64,000 nt of DNA from Rosa chinensis. Its lineage: Eukaryota; Streptophyta; Magnoliopsida; Rosales; Rosaceae. The notes below the pieces were generated by a model. The model was not told the DNA's origin and made no database searches. It worked only from the letters and a program-made list of their open reading frames with translations. Positions 34,859 through 48,068 of this stretch are shown in pieces. The position numbers and the translations under genes are program-made. Numbering within the stretch: position 1 is the stretch's first letter; every line of letters starts with the position of its first letter. The stretch spans positions 39,985,001 through 40,049,000 of the forward strand of contig NC_037090.1 of assembly GCF_002994745.2 (NCBI RefSeq), given 5' to 3'.

Positions 34859-34866
34859 TTTTTATA
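34859..34866 (-). promoter_or_regulatory. TATA box of the CAR gene
   Basis: TATAAAAA on the minus strand, about 140 bases before the MENL start codon. It predicts transcription starting near 34830 and a leader of about 110 bases. Confidence 0.6.
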
Positions 34867-35204
34867 CGCAAAACGTCCGAGGACAGCGTGTTATTAGCTA
34901 GAAGCTACTACTGTAAGTGCAGCACAATCACATGATTTACGTTACATATCAACATCGACTGACTATTCGACATAAAGGCCCACGCGGTCTCTGCCTCTCT
35001 TTTTTCTTTTCCTGTTTAATGTCTTTTCGTGGTCGTAGATTGCTAGCTTTCAACCCGTGCATACACGCGGATAATTATCAAGTTGTTTACCAATTATTTT
35101 CATATATTTTATATTTTTTCAAAAAAATAAATAAATTTTATATTTATTACACTAATTTAATTAATTTTGATACTTTTAAATTTGAATTTTTTTTCCATTT
35201 ATCT
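34867..35204. other. Upstream region of the CAR gene
   Basis: No coding sequence. An A+T-rich section begins near 35085. No clear ABA-response element could be singled out by eye. Confidence 0.4.
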
Positions 35205-35860
35205 TAAGGGTCACCCTACCATTTTCTTAATTCACTCTACAAACATTTGAATTATTGAAAGATTATATTACCTAAGTGCAAAATGACTAATAAGTACACT
35301 AATTTTCTAAAATCCAAATATGTAAGAAAAAAATATATATAAGTAATTAATGAAATATAAATACTACGTAATTTCTCATTGGATAACATTAATATTTATC
35401 TTCTCCACCCAAATTTGAATTTATTACTATTTTTTTGTCTTTTTATTGCCTCATCATCGTTAATTCGTTATTCAATTCACAAAACCATTACCTTTAACTT
35501 CATCAAAATCTTTGCAATGTTCTTTGTGAACACCAAAAGTAAAAATTTAAAACAAGAAGAAGAAAAAAATCAATCTCTTCTTCATTGATCATAGTTGTAA
35601 ATTTACTAATCTTTTTACATAGATTGAAATAGAGAACAGATTATGATTTTATTAGGAAACTTTAATAAATTTTAATTTTTTATGAGTATAAATTAAATAA
35701 GATATTTTCATTAAAAATATTTATTTTTTAATTGGATATGTCATATAAGGATATTCTTGGAAAGATAAATGGGTTAAATAAGTAAATTTAATAACTAAAA
35801 TTAAAATGTAGGGTGTAATGAGCAAGTAAGGTGAACAAAGAAAATGGTAAGGTGACAATA
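35205..35860. mobile_element. Candidate MITE
   Basis: The left side GTCACCCTACCATTTTCTTA and the inverse of the right side GTCACCTTACCATTTTCTTT form imperfect inverted repeats of about 30 bp around a very A+T-rich core. I could not fix a clean TSD. A duplication of the right border region follows directly. Confidence 0.5.
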
Positions 35861-36005
35861 GCCGCACCCTTATCTTAATTCTAGGGTCATTTATCCCACT
35901 TAAAACTGTTTTAATTCCCCTTTACGGTAAGGTGACAATAACGGCACCTTTTTCTTAATTCTAGGGTCATTTATCCCACTTAAAACTGTTTTAATTCCCC
36001 TTTAC
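35846..36005. repeat. 80-bp tandem duplication
   Basis: Two units begin GGTAAGGTGACAATA at 35846 and 35926 and share almost all bases through TTAATTCCCCTTTAC. The first unit begins in the right TIR of the candidate MITE, so the duplication postdates or accompanied that insertion. Confidence 0.85.
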
Positions 36006-36466
36006 CCATAAAGACACTAATAAGGAAACCTAATACCAAATTAATTTTTATTTTTTTTTGAATTTATTTTACCCTCACCCTTTTGTTACATGATGTGCTT
36101 ACCCAGACTGAATCAGATAATGAGCCTTATATCATTGGAAAGCTGCGGATGTCTACTTTCTGTAGAATTTTACGGATCTCGATTTCGATACTTCTGAAGA
36201 AAGTTATGATTATTTGAGTGAAGATAGGTCAGAACAGGAAATCTGCTCGGGAATTTACAACCATTCGTAGAGAACTCAAGTTCTGGGGCACAAGATCATC
36301 GATCCTAATGTTTCAAGGAAGTTAATTCAGATGAGGATTCAAAGAGCACATGTATTTCCTATTTCTACAATAAATATTTCAAGGTTTTCCCATTCCAAAT
36401 GAAGAAAGGAATCTAACCCAAGTTTTACAAGGAAACATGAAGCCAAAGATGAGTAAAACTCTTCCC

Positions 36467-36474
36467 TATATAAG
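36467..36474 (+). promoter_or_regulatory. TATA box of solo LTR J
   Basis: TATATAAG within CTTCCCTATATAAGGGAGCA, positioned inside the LTR upstream of the expected R region. Confidence 0.6.
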
Positions 36475-36861
36475 GGAGCACGAATTTACATGAGAAGGAG
36501 TCTCAGGAGCACAATGTAGACGCCTAAGGAGCGGAGACGACTCATCCATCTTTCGCCTTCTTTTCCCTTTCCATTCTTTTAATGTTTTTCCTATGTTTTA
36601 TCTAGTTATATTTTGCTAAACCTTTTTCTAGGGCTAGGATGATGCCCTATCATGATTGTTTATGTACTTTGATGTTTTATTGATGGATTTATAGTTTCTT
36701 TATGATGAATGCTTAATCACTATTTGAATTGATGCTTTATGTTTAAGTTCTTTGATTGATCACCTTAGGGCTTAGCATATAGTAATTGGAAGATAAATTT
36801 GAAGCAAAGATGCGATATAATTTGATTAGGTTCTTGTGATTAAGTGTGGTAAATTACATTA

Positions 36862-37865
36862 GGATTAAATTCAGTTTATTCCCCTGAGGTTTGGGGGTAA
36901 TTTCATGTTAGTCCCTGTCCTTTCAATTTAATTAATTTACCCCCCAATGCTTGTCAATTCTCCTCAACCGTGTCCATTCCATCCAATTTGGACGTTAAGT
37001 CTGACTTTTGGATGCTAAAATGGTCGTTTCAAGACAAAAAAAAAAAAAAGAATTTTTTTATTTTATATTTTTTTTAAAAAAATTCTTCTGTTTTTTATTT
37101 TTATTTAATTTTTTTTTTCTGTTTTTTTATTTTTGATTTTTTTATTTTTAAATTTGTTTTCAACCTATACACCACAAGTTATAATAGGTTTATAAGAACA
37201 AAAAGATACTCTAGGTGGTTGAAAGCCGCTCACTGATCTATGATATTTGTGATATATCTCAGATAAAGTGAAGAATTTTATGAGATATCCCCAATAAAGT
37301 GAAGAATTATCTGTAAAAAATGATTTTACACTTTATCTATAAATATCTGTAAAAAATGATTTTACACAAATATTTCTTCACGATTTTACACTTTATCTGT
37401 AAATATCTGTAAAAAATAATTTTACACAGACATTTCTTCACTTTATTGGGGATATATCCTAAAATTCTTCTCTTTATCGGAGATATATTATAAATATCGT
37501 AGATCAGCGAGGGACTTTCAACCACCTAGAGTATCTTTTTGTTTTTATAAACCTATTATAACTTGTGGTGTATAGGTTGAAGACAAAATTTATATAAAAA
37601 TAAAAAAAGATGGAAAAAAAAAATTTTCAAATCAAAAAAAATAAAAAATAAAATAAAATAAAAAAAGAAAAAAAGAAAGAAAAAAAATTCCATTTTTTTT
37701 GGTTTTGAAATGACCATTTTAGCCCTCAAAAGTCAGACTTAACGGTCCAAATTGGACGCGGCTGCTTGAAATTGAAAAGCTTTGGAGGTAAATTGATTAA
37801 ATTGAAAGGACAGGGACTAACATTAAATTACCCTCAAACCTTAGGGGGTAAACTGAATTTAATCC
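36862..37865. mobile_element. 1004-bp foldback Mutator-like element
   Basis: A 9-bp TSD ATTACATTA (36853-36861 and 37866-37874) flanks an element whose two halves are close to reverse complements along nearly their whole length. The outer arms start GGATTAAATTCAGTTTA. Inner arms, such as ACACCACAAGTTATAATAGG, match the inverse at about 37550-37570. The loop area holds three copies of AAATATCTGTAAAAAATGA-like sequence. Its ends resemble those of the Pack-MULE at 10742-12288. No coding sequence. Confidence 0.9.
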
Positions 37866-38385
37866 ATTACATTATTACTTGAGAAAGACTAATGGTTTGC
37901 TTGATTCCTTTGTTTTCTAAAGCGTAATGAGTCTTGCATGTTAAATTTATACCTGAGAAGGATAAACTGCATAGTTAGGATATAAGATCTTTACCCGAGA
38001 GGGAGAGCATCATACACTTAAGGAAAACTATGGTCTAGAGTGCCTGAGAAGGACTTAGATACGGGAATTATCATCTAGAGAAACAAAAAAATTTGTTAAT
38101 TACATTGAAACATAAATAGGATTGTTAGTGTGGTTGATTCTAAAACCTAGGTTTATCATTATTTGTTTGTTTGTTTCTTTCTTTAATTTCACATTATTTG
38201 TTTAGTCGAAAACGCTAAAACCATATCTTCTTTAGTTTGATTGTTTATGTGTTTTTGTGTTTCAATTAATCAGGTTAGGATTTAAATTGATTATCAATCC
38301 TCAGTTGGAACGACCTCGTACTTGCACACTATACTAACAACGATTCGTGCGTTTGCGAGTTTTAATTAAAATTTCACAACATTAC

Positions 38386-38387
<2 letters not shown>

Positions 38388-38426
<39 letters not shown>
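38388..38426. repeat. (GA)n microsatellite, about 39 bp
   Basis: A perfect AG run directly after the TSD of solo LTR J. Confidence 0.95.
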
Positions 38427-39904
<1,478 letters not shown>

Positions 39905-39967
39905 CTGCTAGGGTTCACTCAATTTGGGTTATGGACTGTAGGTGTCGTAAGGTGGTGCCTACTGTGG

Positions 39968-40942
39968 TTGGGGTTTTCTCTGCCCTCACTGGTCCAGTTA
40001 TCAGAAGCAATTGACGTGGGCGTAATAGCTGATGCGAGAGCTCGATTGGAGAAGATAGAGAACTTTGTTCGACTCGAATTCGATTATTCTGCAAAGGGGA
40101 AAATTTTTCCTTCAATGTTGTCGCGGTTGTTTCTCGCTTCGGAAATGTTAAATCAAGATGACGACCATCGTTTGTTGCTACATGAGATTGGGCACAAGGG
40201 CTCAGTTTGGATGAAGAAAGTTTCGTTTTTCCATAGGCCTGAAGATTTGATTGTTTCTCCTTTCTCTCAATCAATGGGTCTAGTTGGAATTAAGGTCAAT
40301 TGCTACTACTTCTGGTCTCAGTCATATCGGACGGTACCAAGCTCCTACCACGTATATGAGGACAACCCATTACACACTAAGCAAGATTCAAGTCAAGGTC
40401 AGAATTTTCGACTTGTTCTTCTCAGTATTGATCTATTGAAGATATTATTCTGGGGCCAAGTACGTTTCCTTACAAACTCTTTCTTTGTTGACCTTTCTTG
40501 GCCTTTTAATTTGTATTATCTTTACCAATCAGGTTTGTTCTCTGAGCTTACTTATTTCAATCGGTTACAATTGTTGTCTTGAGGACTATCTAACTACTGT
40601 TATTTTGGGTAAGTTGTCCTACACCAAGGAATCATGGGGTTTTGTTTATGCAAGCTTCTATCAAGCCAAGACAAATTCTGGAAATCCTGCTAACAAAAAG
40701 AATGACTTAGCTATTTACTGTTGCAATGATTTTAGTATTTTGGACAAAAGTGATTTTGAGTTGATTCACTTTTGTACTACTGGAACATGTGGAAATGCTA
40801 TACTTAGTAATCCTACCTGGGTGTTTGTTGGTTTTGCTTTCATAAATCATAAGGAACGGATTAAAGAATTGAAAGTTGATATGACTAATGCTATTATGAC
40901 CAATATTGAGGGTGGCACCTCCTTAAATATTAATCTTGAGTA
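39968..40942 (+). pseudogene. Unidentified coding-like region upstream of LINE ORF2
   Basis: Two overlapping frames are open: 39968-40582 (with ARARLEKIENFVRLEFDYSA and MKKVSFFHRPEDLIVSPFSQ) and 40485-40943 (with KLSYTKESWGFVYASFYQA and NPTWVFVGFAFINHKERIKE). The second ends one base before the ORF2 start. Amino-acid composition looks protein-like, but I recognise neither a LINE ORF1 nor a host family. It could be a diverged ORF1 or a captured gene piece. Confidence 0.35.
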
Positions 40943-43900
40943 ATGAAGATACTCTCATGGAATAGCCGGGGGAGTGCCTGGGAGGGCTTTGTGGCACAAA
41001 CCCATTTCTATGTTGCTTGTTTTGATGTTGATGTTCTTTGTATTCTGGACACAAGGGCTTCTTCTTCTTCCATTGTCAATAAACTTAAAAACCTTCCGTT
41101 TGATAGTTCTTTTGCTATTTCAGCCTTAGGGCAATGTGGTGGTTTGGTGATTCTTTGGAAATCAAATTTAGTTAAAGTCAATGTGATTGAACCTCATGAT
41201 CAATTTATCCATTGTCTTATTAAGGATTTGGTCACTTCTAAGTCTTATTATACAACTTTTGTCTATGTCTATCCCCAAAAAGATAGACAAGCTGGGCTTT
41301 GGAATGATCTTGCTCATTTACAACCCCCCAATAATGAAAGTTGGGTACTGATGGGAGACTTCAACATCATTACTAGCCTTGATGAAAAACTTGGTGGGAG
41401 CCAAGTAGTCACCAATTATATGCTCAATTTCTGTGATTTTTTAAACAATGAAAATCTTTTCTCCTTGAGAGCTTCTGGACTCCCTTATACTTAGACAAAC
41501 AAACATGAAGATGATTCCATTATTTTCGAGAGATTGGATAGGGCATGTGTTAACACAAGCCTTCTCAATGACTGTCCAAATATTAAGTTGGAAAACCTTC
41601 CAATTATTAGGTCTGATCATGGACCTATTTGTCTAACGCTCAATAACGTGAACAAAAAGAAAAACATATCCTTTAAATTTGAAGCAATTTGGCTCTCACA
41701 CAGGGAGTTTAAACCTTTGGTTGAAAATATTTGGAACCAAAAACTCAATACTAATCCTTTATTGAATTTTGTTACCATTGCAGGTCATCTCTCTAGCCTA
41801 GCTCAAAGCTGGAACAAAAATGTCTATGGAAATCTCTTTAGGAAGCTAGAGGATCTAAATGAAAGGAGTAATCTTATTCAACAACAGTTAATGACTTCAC
41901 CTATGTCTAACTACTTGTAGGAGTAGGATCTTCAAGTCAGAGAAGAGCTCTTGAAACTTTATAAAGATGAGGAACTATTTTGGGCTCAGAAGGCTAAGGC
42001 TAAGTGGCTCAAATTAGGAGACAGAAACACTAGATTCTTCCAAGCTCAAGCCAATATTAGGAAGAAATCTAACTTGATAACACGAATTCAAGATGGCTCT
42101 GGAAACTGGGCAACTACAAACCATGACATTGCTGATATTCTAATCCATGATTTTAAAAAGAGATTCCATCTTGATCATGTCCCTAATAGGGAATCCTTAC
42201 ATGATTTTATTGACATTATTGAGCCATGCATTCATCATTCTGACAATGAGCTTTTGAACAAACAGGTCATAGATGAGGAAATTCTAAAAGTTGTTAAAGC
42301 TATTGGACCACTTAAAGCACCTGGTTGCATGCCTCCTTCTATCAAAACTGTTGGAATGAAGTTAAGGATACAATCATCCCCATGGTTAAAAGTATTTTTA
42401 TTGACAATAATTCTCTACACCTAATTAACCATACTAATATTGCTTTGATCCCCAAAATTGATAATCCTACTAAAGTAAATGATTTTAGGCCTATAAGCCT
42501 TTGCAATGTCTCTTATAAAATTATCTCCAAAATTCTTGCAAAAGGTTAAGACCTCTGCTAGAAAAGTGTATTTCGAAAAATCAAGGAGATTTTACTCCAG
42601 GAAGGGCCATCCAGGATAATATCCTGATTGCACATCAAATCTTCTCGGACTTCCAAAAAAAGAAAGGAAGAGCTGGTGCTTTGGCACTCAAGTTGGACCT
42701 TGAAAAAGCTTATGATTTCCTAAATTGGGATTATATCTCCCAATGCCTCAAGAGCTTTGGTTTTCATGATACTTGGATTAAGCTTATTTTAAATTATATA
42801 TCTTCTGCCTCTTTCTCAATTATAGTTAATGGCAGTCCCTCTGGTTGGTTCAAACCAACTAGAGGTATTAGACATGGTGACCCCCTCTCACCCTATATTT
42901 TTATCTTAGTTATGGAGCCTCTAATAAGGCACCTAAATGCTTTGGCTATCAACCATAAGTCACAAGTTGGCCTTCTATCTTCACCACGTAGTTTTAGAAT
43001 TTCTAACCTCATGTTTGCTGATGACTGTCTAATTTTTGCTAAGGCTACTAAGAAAGGAGCAAGGAACATTTCAAAAATTCTTAACCTCTTTGTTACTGCT
43101 TCAGATCAAAAAATCAATTATCATAAATCTTCTATCTATTTTTCTCCAAATGTCAATTCTAGTCTCAAAAATGATATTGTAAATATTCTGAACATTCAGC
43201 AAAAGGCTACAATAGGTAAGTATTTGGGTATCCATAATGTTATTTTTTGGAAGGATCCTATAAATGCAAAAGAACTTTTACTTAAATTATCAAATAAGTT
43301 GTCTGGGTGGAAGAAAGGAACACTCTCAAGGGCAGGTAGGCTAACCCTTATTAAATCTAATATTACTGGTATGCCCAATCACATTATGTCTTGTCTTAAA
43401 TGTCCAAAGAAGATGACCAACAACATCGATAAACAAGCCAAATCCTTTTTCTGGGGCTCAGACATGAAATGTGCTCCTGTTGCTTGGGAGCAGGTGTGCT
43501 AACCCAAGTCAACAGGTGGCTTGGGCATTAGACCTTCAACTTATTTTAATAATGCAGCTATAGCTAAGCTAGCTTGGAAAATAATTAATGATAAGGATAA
43601 CTGGTGGTCAAAAATTGTGAGAAGAAAGTATCTAAGAAAGGTTTCTTTTTTCTAGGCCAAGAAGAGACCGAAGAACTCTATTGCTTGGAATGGTGTCTTG
43701 GACGCAAGAGACCTGATCATGAAAGGAATGAGGTGGATTATAGGCAATGGTAAGAATATTAAATTTTAGACTTTTAATTGGGCCTTTGATTGTCATTTAC
43801 TTGATTTCATTCCTGATGATAGAAGGAATATGATTAACCTAGAAGAATCAGTGGCTGAGTATATTATTAATGGTAAATGGGATAAGGCAGAGCTTGCTTC

Positions 43901-45049
43901 TATTCTAGACCCTAATATTGTGAAGCAGATTCTTGGCATTCCTTTACCTGTTTGTGAGTAGGAAGATGAATATATTTAGGGTCCTTCCTCAAATGGTAGA
44001 TTTTCTATTAAATCTGCTACGTGGCTACAATATGATCATCTTCGTAAGCATAGCCAATCCGAGTTAATTAATAAGCTCTGGAAGCTTAATGTTCAACCAA
44101 AAATTAAAATCTTTGGTTGGCTGTTACTTAGAGGAAGACTCAAAACTAGGGATAGACTTTCCAGGTTTGGGATTATTAATGATAACTCGTGTCTTCTCTG
44201 TAATAATAGAGATAATGAGACTGCTGATCATTTGTTCGGCTATTACGAATTCACTAAGGAAGTGTGGAGGTTGGTAAACAATAACACCCCAGTAGACTGG
44301 GAGGAAGGATATCTCAAACTTTTTTAGGAACTTTTTTACTACAACCTTACAATGCTGATATGTTTGCAAAGATTATTACTTTATGCTGGCAGGTTTGGAA
44401 GACTAGAAATGATGTTATTTTCAGAGCAACTTCTGTCAATCCTATGTCAATTGTTATGTCAATTGAAGCAATAATGAAAAGCTTTGCTAATTTTAACACT
44501 AGTACTAGTGGAGCAAAAACTTCAAACCTTTCAACCACAATTAAGTGGTCTGCTCCTCCTAGTTCTTTTGTTAAAATTAATTTTGATGGCTCAGTTAGAA
44601 GAGATTCAGCTGCTAGTGGTTTTGTTATCAGAGATCATAATGGAAGACCAGTTATTGCTGCAACCAAGAGTGTTGGCAATTCTTCTACCCCTGTTGCAGA
44701 AGCTACTGCACTCAGGGATAGTCTAATTGAGGCCAAAGACAAAGGTTTTACAAGAGTTGAAGTTGAAGGAGATTCAAAGCTGGTTATTGATGCAGTTACT
44801 GGAATGGTGATTCCACAATGGAGGCTTCTCAAATTGATTGAAGACATTAGAACCATTGCAGCTTCCTTTTCTCAAATTACCTTTAAGCATATCTATAGGG
44901 AAGCAAACTTTGTAGCTGATGCTATTGCAAATTTAGGACATGATGCTGCTTCTCCTATGTCTTGGAGTGATAGGGTCCCAAGTGAGGCTTTTAAAGCCTT
45001 AATATTTGATGTTATAAACTTTCGTTGCCCAAGAAGCTTCCTTCTTTAA
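40943..45049 (+). pseudogene. LINE ORF2: endonuclease, reverse transcriptase, zf-RVT, RNase H
   Basis: ORF2 nicks the target and copies the element RNA onto it. The endonuclease starts MKILSWNSRGSAWEGF and keeps LMGDFNIITS and IIRSDHGPI. The RT has [73 protein letters not shown] and an intact FADD box (42990-43040). The zinc-finger-like block includes WLLLRGRLKTRDRLSRFG. RNase H (44360-45049) has FVKINFDGS, EVEGDSKLVIDAV and YREANFVADAIANLGHD. It is broken by stops near 41493, 41918, 43499, 43655 and 43960, and by frame changes near 42325, 42550 and 44330. No single protein can be made. The 273-codon RT core and the RNase H domain remain open on their own. Confidence 0.9.
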
Positions 45050-45080
45050 ATAGTTTTCTTTTCTTATATATAAAAAAAAA

Positions 45081-45854
45081 TGTTTAATCCTTTTGTCCAT
45101 GAGATCAATGAATAAAAGATAAAAGTAAAAACAATACAAGTAACTTCGAAAAATAAACTAATTGATGGATTGTTAACATGAAGTAGACAACTAAATTCTT
45201 ATTAAATTTAAGCAATATTAATTAAATGCCTCAATGATAGAAAAAAAAAAAAAACAAAGACAAAAAAAGTATTTAAGAAGTCATGAATTTGGATGTCAAA
45301 CCCAAAAAAATGTTCAAGCCAAAAAATTGATGGAATTCACTAAAGGGAAAGAACAAAAAAGGTCAAAATGAAGTAGGCAATGACCGATGAACTATGACCA
45401 GTTGTTGATACCCAAAAAAGCACGAGACATGTCGTACGCACATTTCAACCCTAAAAGGGAAGTAAAAATGCAAATCATATTTGGAACAAAAAAAAATTAC
45501 ATATTGAATAGTCATGCCACGCATGTGGACCCAAGCCACAACCACGCTATTGGGGCTTGCAGAAGTGGGTGTAGTGTGGAACGTTACGGAAACACATAAT
45601 TCTCATCTATTGATTTAGTGTTGTTGGTGATTTCGATCTTGGGCCTGAAATCCAAGCCCAATGACTTAAATCAAGAACGAAATGGTGAACGTGAGAATTG
45701 GGGCCAGCCTCTCATTTGAAACTCAAAACCCATATTAGAAAAGCCCAACTTCCCTTTTTCATCTTCTTTGTTCTAAACTCACTTTCTTACCCGCAACAAC
45801 CTAATATCAGACATTCATTCTCCCTACAACAACCCAATACAAAGAGAGTTAGCC
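45081..45854. other. Intergenic stretch, A+T-rich
   Basis: No gene or clear repeat. Short A runs only. It ends at the TSD of the solo LTR starting at 45860. Confidence 0.4.
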
Positions 45855-46660
45855 AAAATTGATCGGAGTAATATTTTCTATGTTTTTAGTATCATTTTCT
45901 CTACATTTTACTTAGTTATTCTCTTAACAATATCATTTCTGACTTACTTTGTTGTTTTTAGGTAGAAATGAACTTCAAACACAATAAATGAGCTAAGAAG
46001 AGCTGGAAATGATGAAAATGAAGGCAAGGAGGAAATGTGGCGCAGAAATGGAAAAATGAAGCTTTCCTAATCCTATTAGGAAAAGGAATCCCAGTTGAAG
46101 TAGGAATCCTAATGCAACTAGGAGAGAGCTCGGAAAAATGTGCGTGGAAATGAAGAAATGACAGAGTCCCAGTTGGGCTAGGAGACCTAGGAGATGCTGT
46201 GTCTTAAAGATGACTCAAGATGGTTCAAGAATGTTCTAGAATAAAGAAGGAATTTCGGCAGTATGAAGATTAATTTCGAATTGGCCCTTTTTGAGAGAGT
46301 TTGGCCCGAAGTTTGAAGCATGTGACATGCACATGAGTTTCTAGATACTTCTTGACGTTTTGGAGGAGTCATAGGCCCGTTCTACATGCTTTTTGCCATG
46401 AGATAAGGAATATATAAAAGATTTCGGCAATATCTTTTATGGGATATTATTGGATTTTCTTGGGATTTTATGAGAGAAAATAGAGGAATAAGAATTGATT
46501 TATGACTCTATATACAAGGGAGGCCGAAAATAAGTCTACATACATGGAAAATTTCGGCCAAAGAAAGGTTACTTGCTCTCTACTTCGTATGCTATTTTTC
46601 TATTGGTCGAAGTGATGTAATTCAAGAGAAATTCAAGGGAACCCTAGCCTTGCCGTTCAC

Positions 46661-46668
46661 TATATAAA
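46661..46668 (+). promoter_or_regulatory. TATA box of solo LTR A
   Basis: TATATAAA in CACTATATAAAGGGAG, inside the LTR. The sister copy at 60090-62378 has TATATATA at the corresponding place on the minus strand (about 61333-61341). Confidence 0.6.
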
Positions 46669-46901
46669 GGGAGTTTGTGAAGACATTCGGGAGACCACAA
46701 AATTCAGAATCAAATACACAAACACTCCCATTTCTCTTCCAAGGTTTTTGCAATTTCAAAGAATTCCAAAGTTCAAGACCGTAAAGCATCCATTCAAGCA
46801 TCCTTGCAGTCTACCTCATCCATTCCACCACCTTTTGAAGCTTCTTGCGTTCTTGAAGATCAAAAAGTGTAACCGGTTTTGGATTGTAAAATTATTTCGG
46901 G

Positions 46902-48068
46902 GTTTTTTTTTTTTTTTTTTTTAAATGGGGCTGGTGCGACTGCCCTCAAGCCTTGATTAACGAAATTGTAGAATACATGGGGGGGACGTAGAGCCTGAAC
47001 CCCAGATTACAAGAAGCATAAAGAGATTATCCTGAAATAATACCAAGATTCTCCACAAAGTCTATGTATTCTAACAAGTACCAATTAGCAAAGAGTGCAC
47101 GAATGGCAACTCCATTTGCTTTGACATAGCGGTGACATACCGGAAAGATAACTCTATAACGAAGAAGCATCATTACAAATAGCACAGCTTTCCCACTATG
47201 TTGCCGCACTGAAATAAATCCGGCGACACTCAATTTCATCCTGCCACTAGGAGGTTGCGTCCATTTGACCAAACAAACAGCTCGCCGCCTCGCTAGGCCA
47301 GACAAGGCATACAGAGTGTGCATACCAGGACTAAGCCCACGTCGCCCTACCAAAGAGTGGTAGGGACTTATTGCCGGCATCAAGCCACATATTACTAAAC
47401 TGCAATAAGAAATAATAAAGTAATAAAGCATAAAAGAAACAAATTTTTGGACCAGAGACCAAACCAAGGCCCAGGCCCAACAGTCACTGAGTCCAAGCCC
47501 AAAAAAAAAGGCTGCCAACGTCACCCCTCCTCCCGATCGCGCACAGAGATCCTGCCGTCCCGCCATGTGCGGCACACCCATCGCATCGAGCAATCTCAGG
47601 CCGATCCTCCACCCCGCCGTCCTCCCCATCATGCCAGTCAGCATAGTCGCTGGAAACAGACCCGATCCAATCAGGTAAATGGTTGCAGACGCAAGAGGCT
47701 CCAAACAACCCAATCCGAATCAGACAATTCCGATCAGATCTGAATCCTTCGGAACCCGCTGTCGCCGCCACCAGCTCGCCACCACCAGGCGGCCTCACCT
47801 TCCGCCATCCACCCTTTGCTCTTGTCGACACCAGCCCACGCTGCTCACCCCCACTGCAACCTCTGCGCGATCTAAAAGAAGAAGCCACCGTGAAGTCTTC
47901 CCTCCGACTGGACACCCATCTATCACCGGACACTCGGTCCACTATCGCCCGTCCGCCGACGCCGCCATGAGGGCGTGCCATCAGACCAGGCATACGTCTG
48001 AATTGAAACTGGCCAAGCGCGTGCGGCGCGTTCTAGTTTTGTGTCTTTCAATAATTTGTTTTTTTTTT
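46902..48068 (-). mobile_element. 5'-truncated non-LTR retroposon in solo LTR A
   Basis: On the minus strand it ends with TTAATCAAGGCTTGAGGGC, then AGTCGCACCAGCCCCATTT and an A tail (the T run at 46903-46922 on the plus strand). This 3' text is typical of plant L1-type LINEs. The flanks AATTATTTCGGG (46890-46901) and AATTATTTTGGG (48069-48080) form a 12-bp TSD with one mismatch. A minus-strand stretch, VKWTQPPSGRMKLSV, resembles the start of a LINE RNase H domain, but the frame then decays. The 5' two thirds (about 47480-48000) is GC-rich and not recognised. Confidence 0.8.

Larger units (their letters stand above)
36091..38381 (+). mobile_element. Solo LTR (family J) with a nested foldback element
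   Basis: Begins TGATGTGCTTACCC and ends AATTTCACAACA, with a perfect 5-bp TSD TTACA (36086-36090 and 38382-38386). Without the nested element the LTR is about 1.28 kb. Near its end it has CGACCTCGTACTTGCAC and GATTCGTGCGTTTGCGAGT, text I associate with plant gypsy LTR ends. There is no internal domain, so it is a solo LTR. Confidence 0.9.
39905..45080 (+). mobile_element. Nearly full-length but decayed L1-type LINE
   Basis: The ORF2 domain order endonuclease, RT, zf-RVT, RNase H is complete, followed by a short 3' UTR and a poly(A) stretch at about 45070-45080. The 5' boundary is a guess. No TSD was found on the 5' side. Upstream of ORF2 there are open frames, but no recognisable LINE ORF1 (no DUF4283 and no CCHC knuckle). 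Confidence 0.75.
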
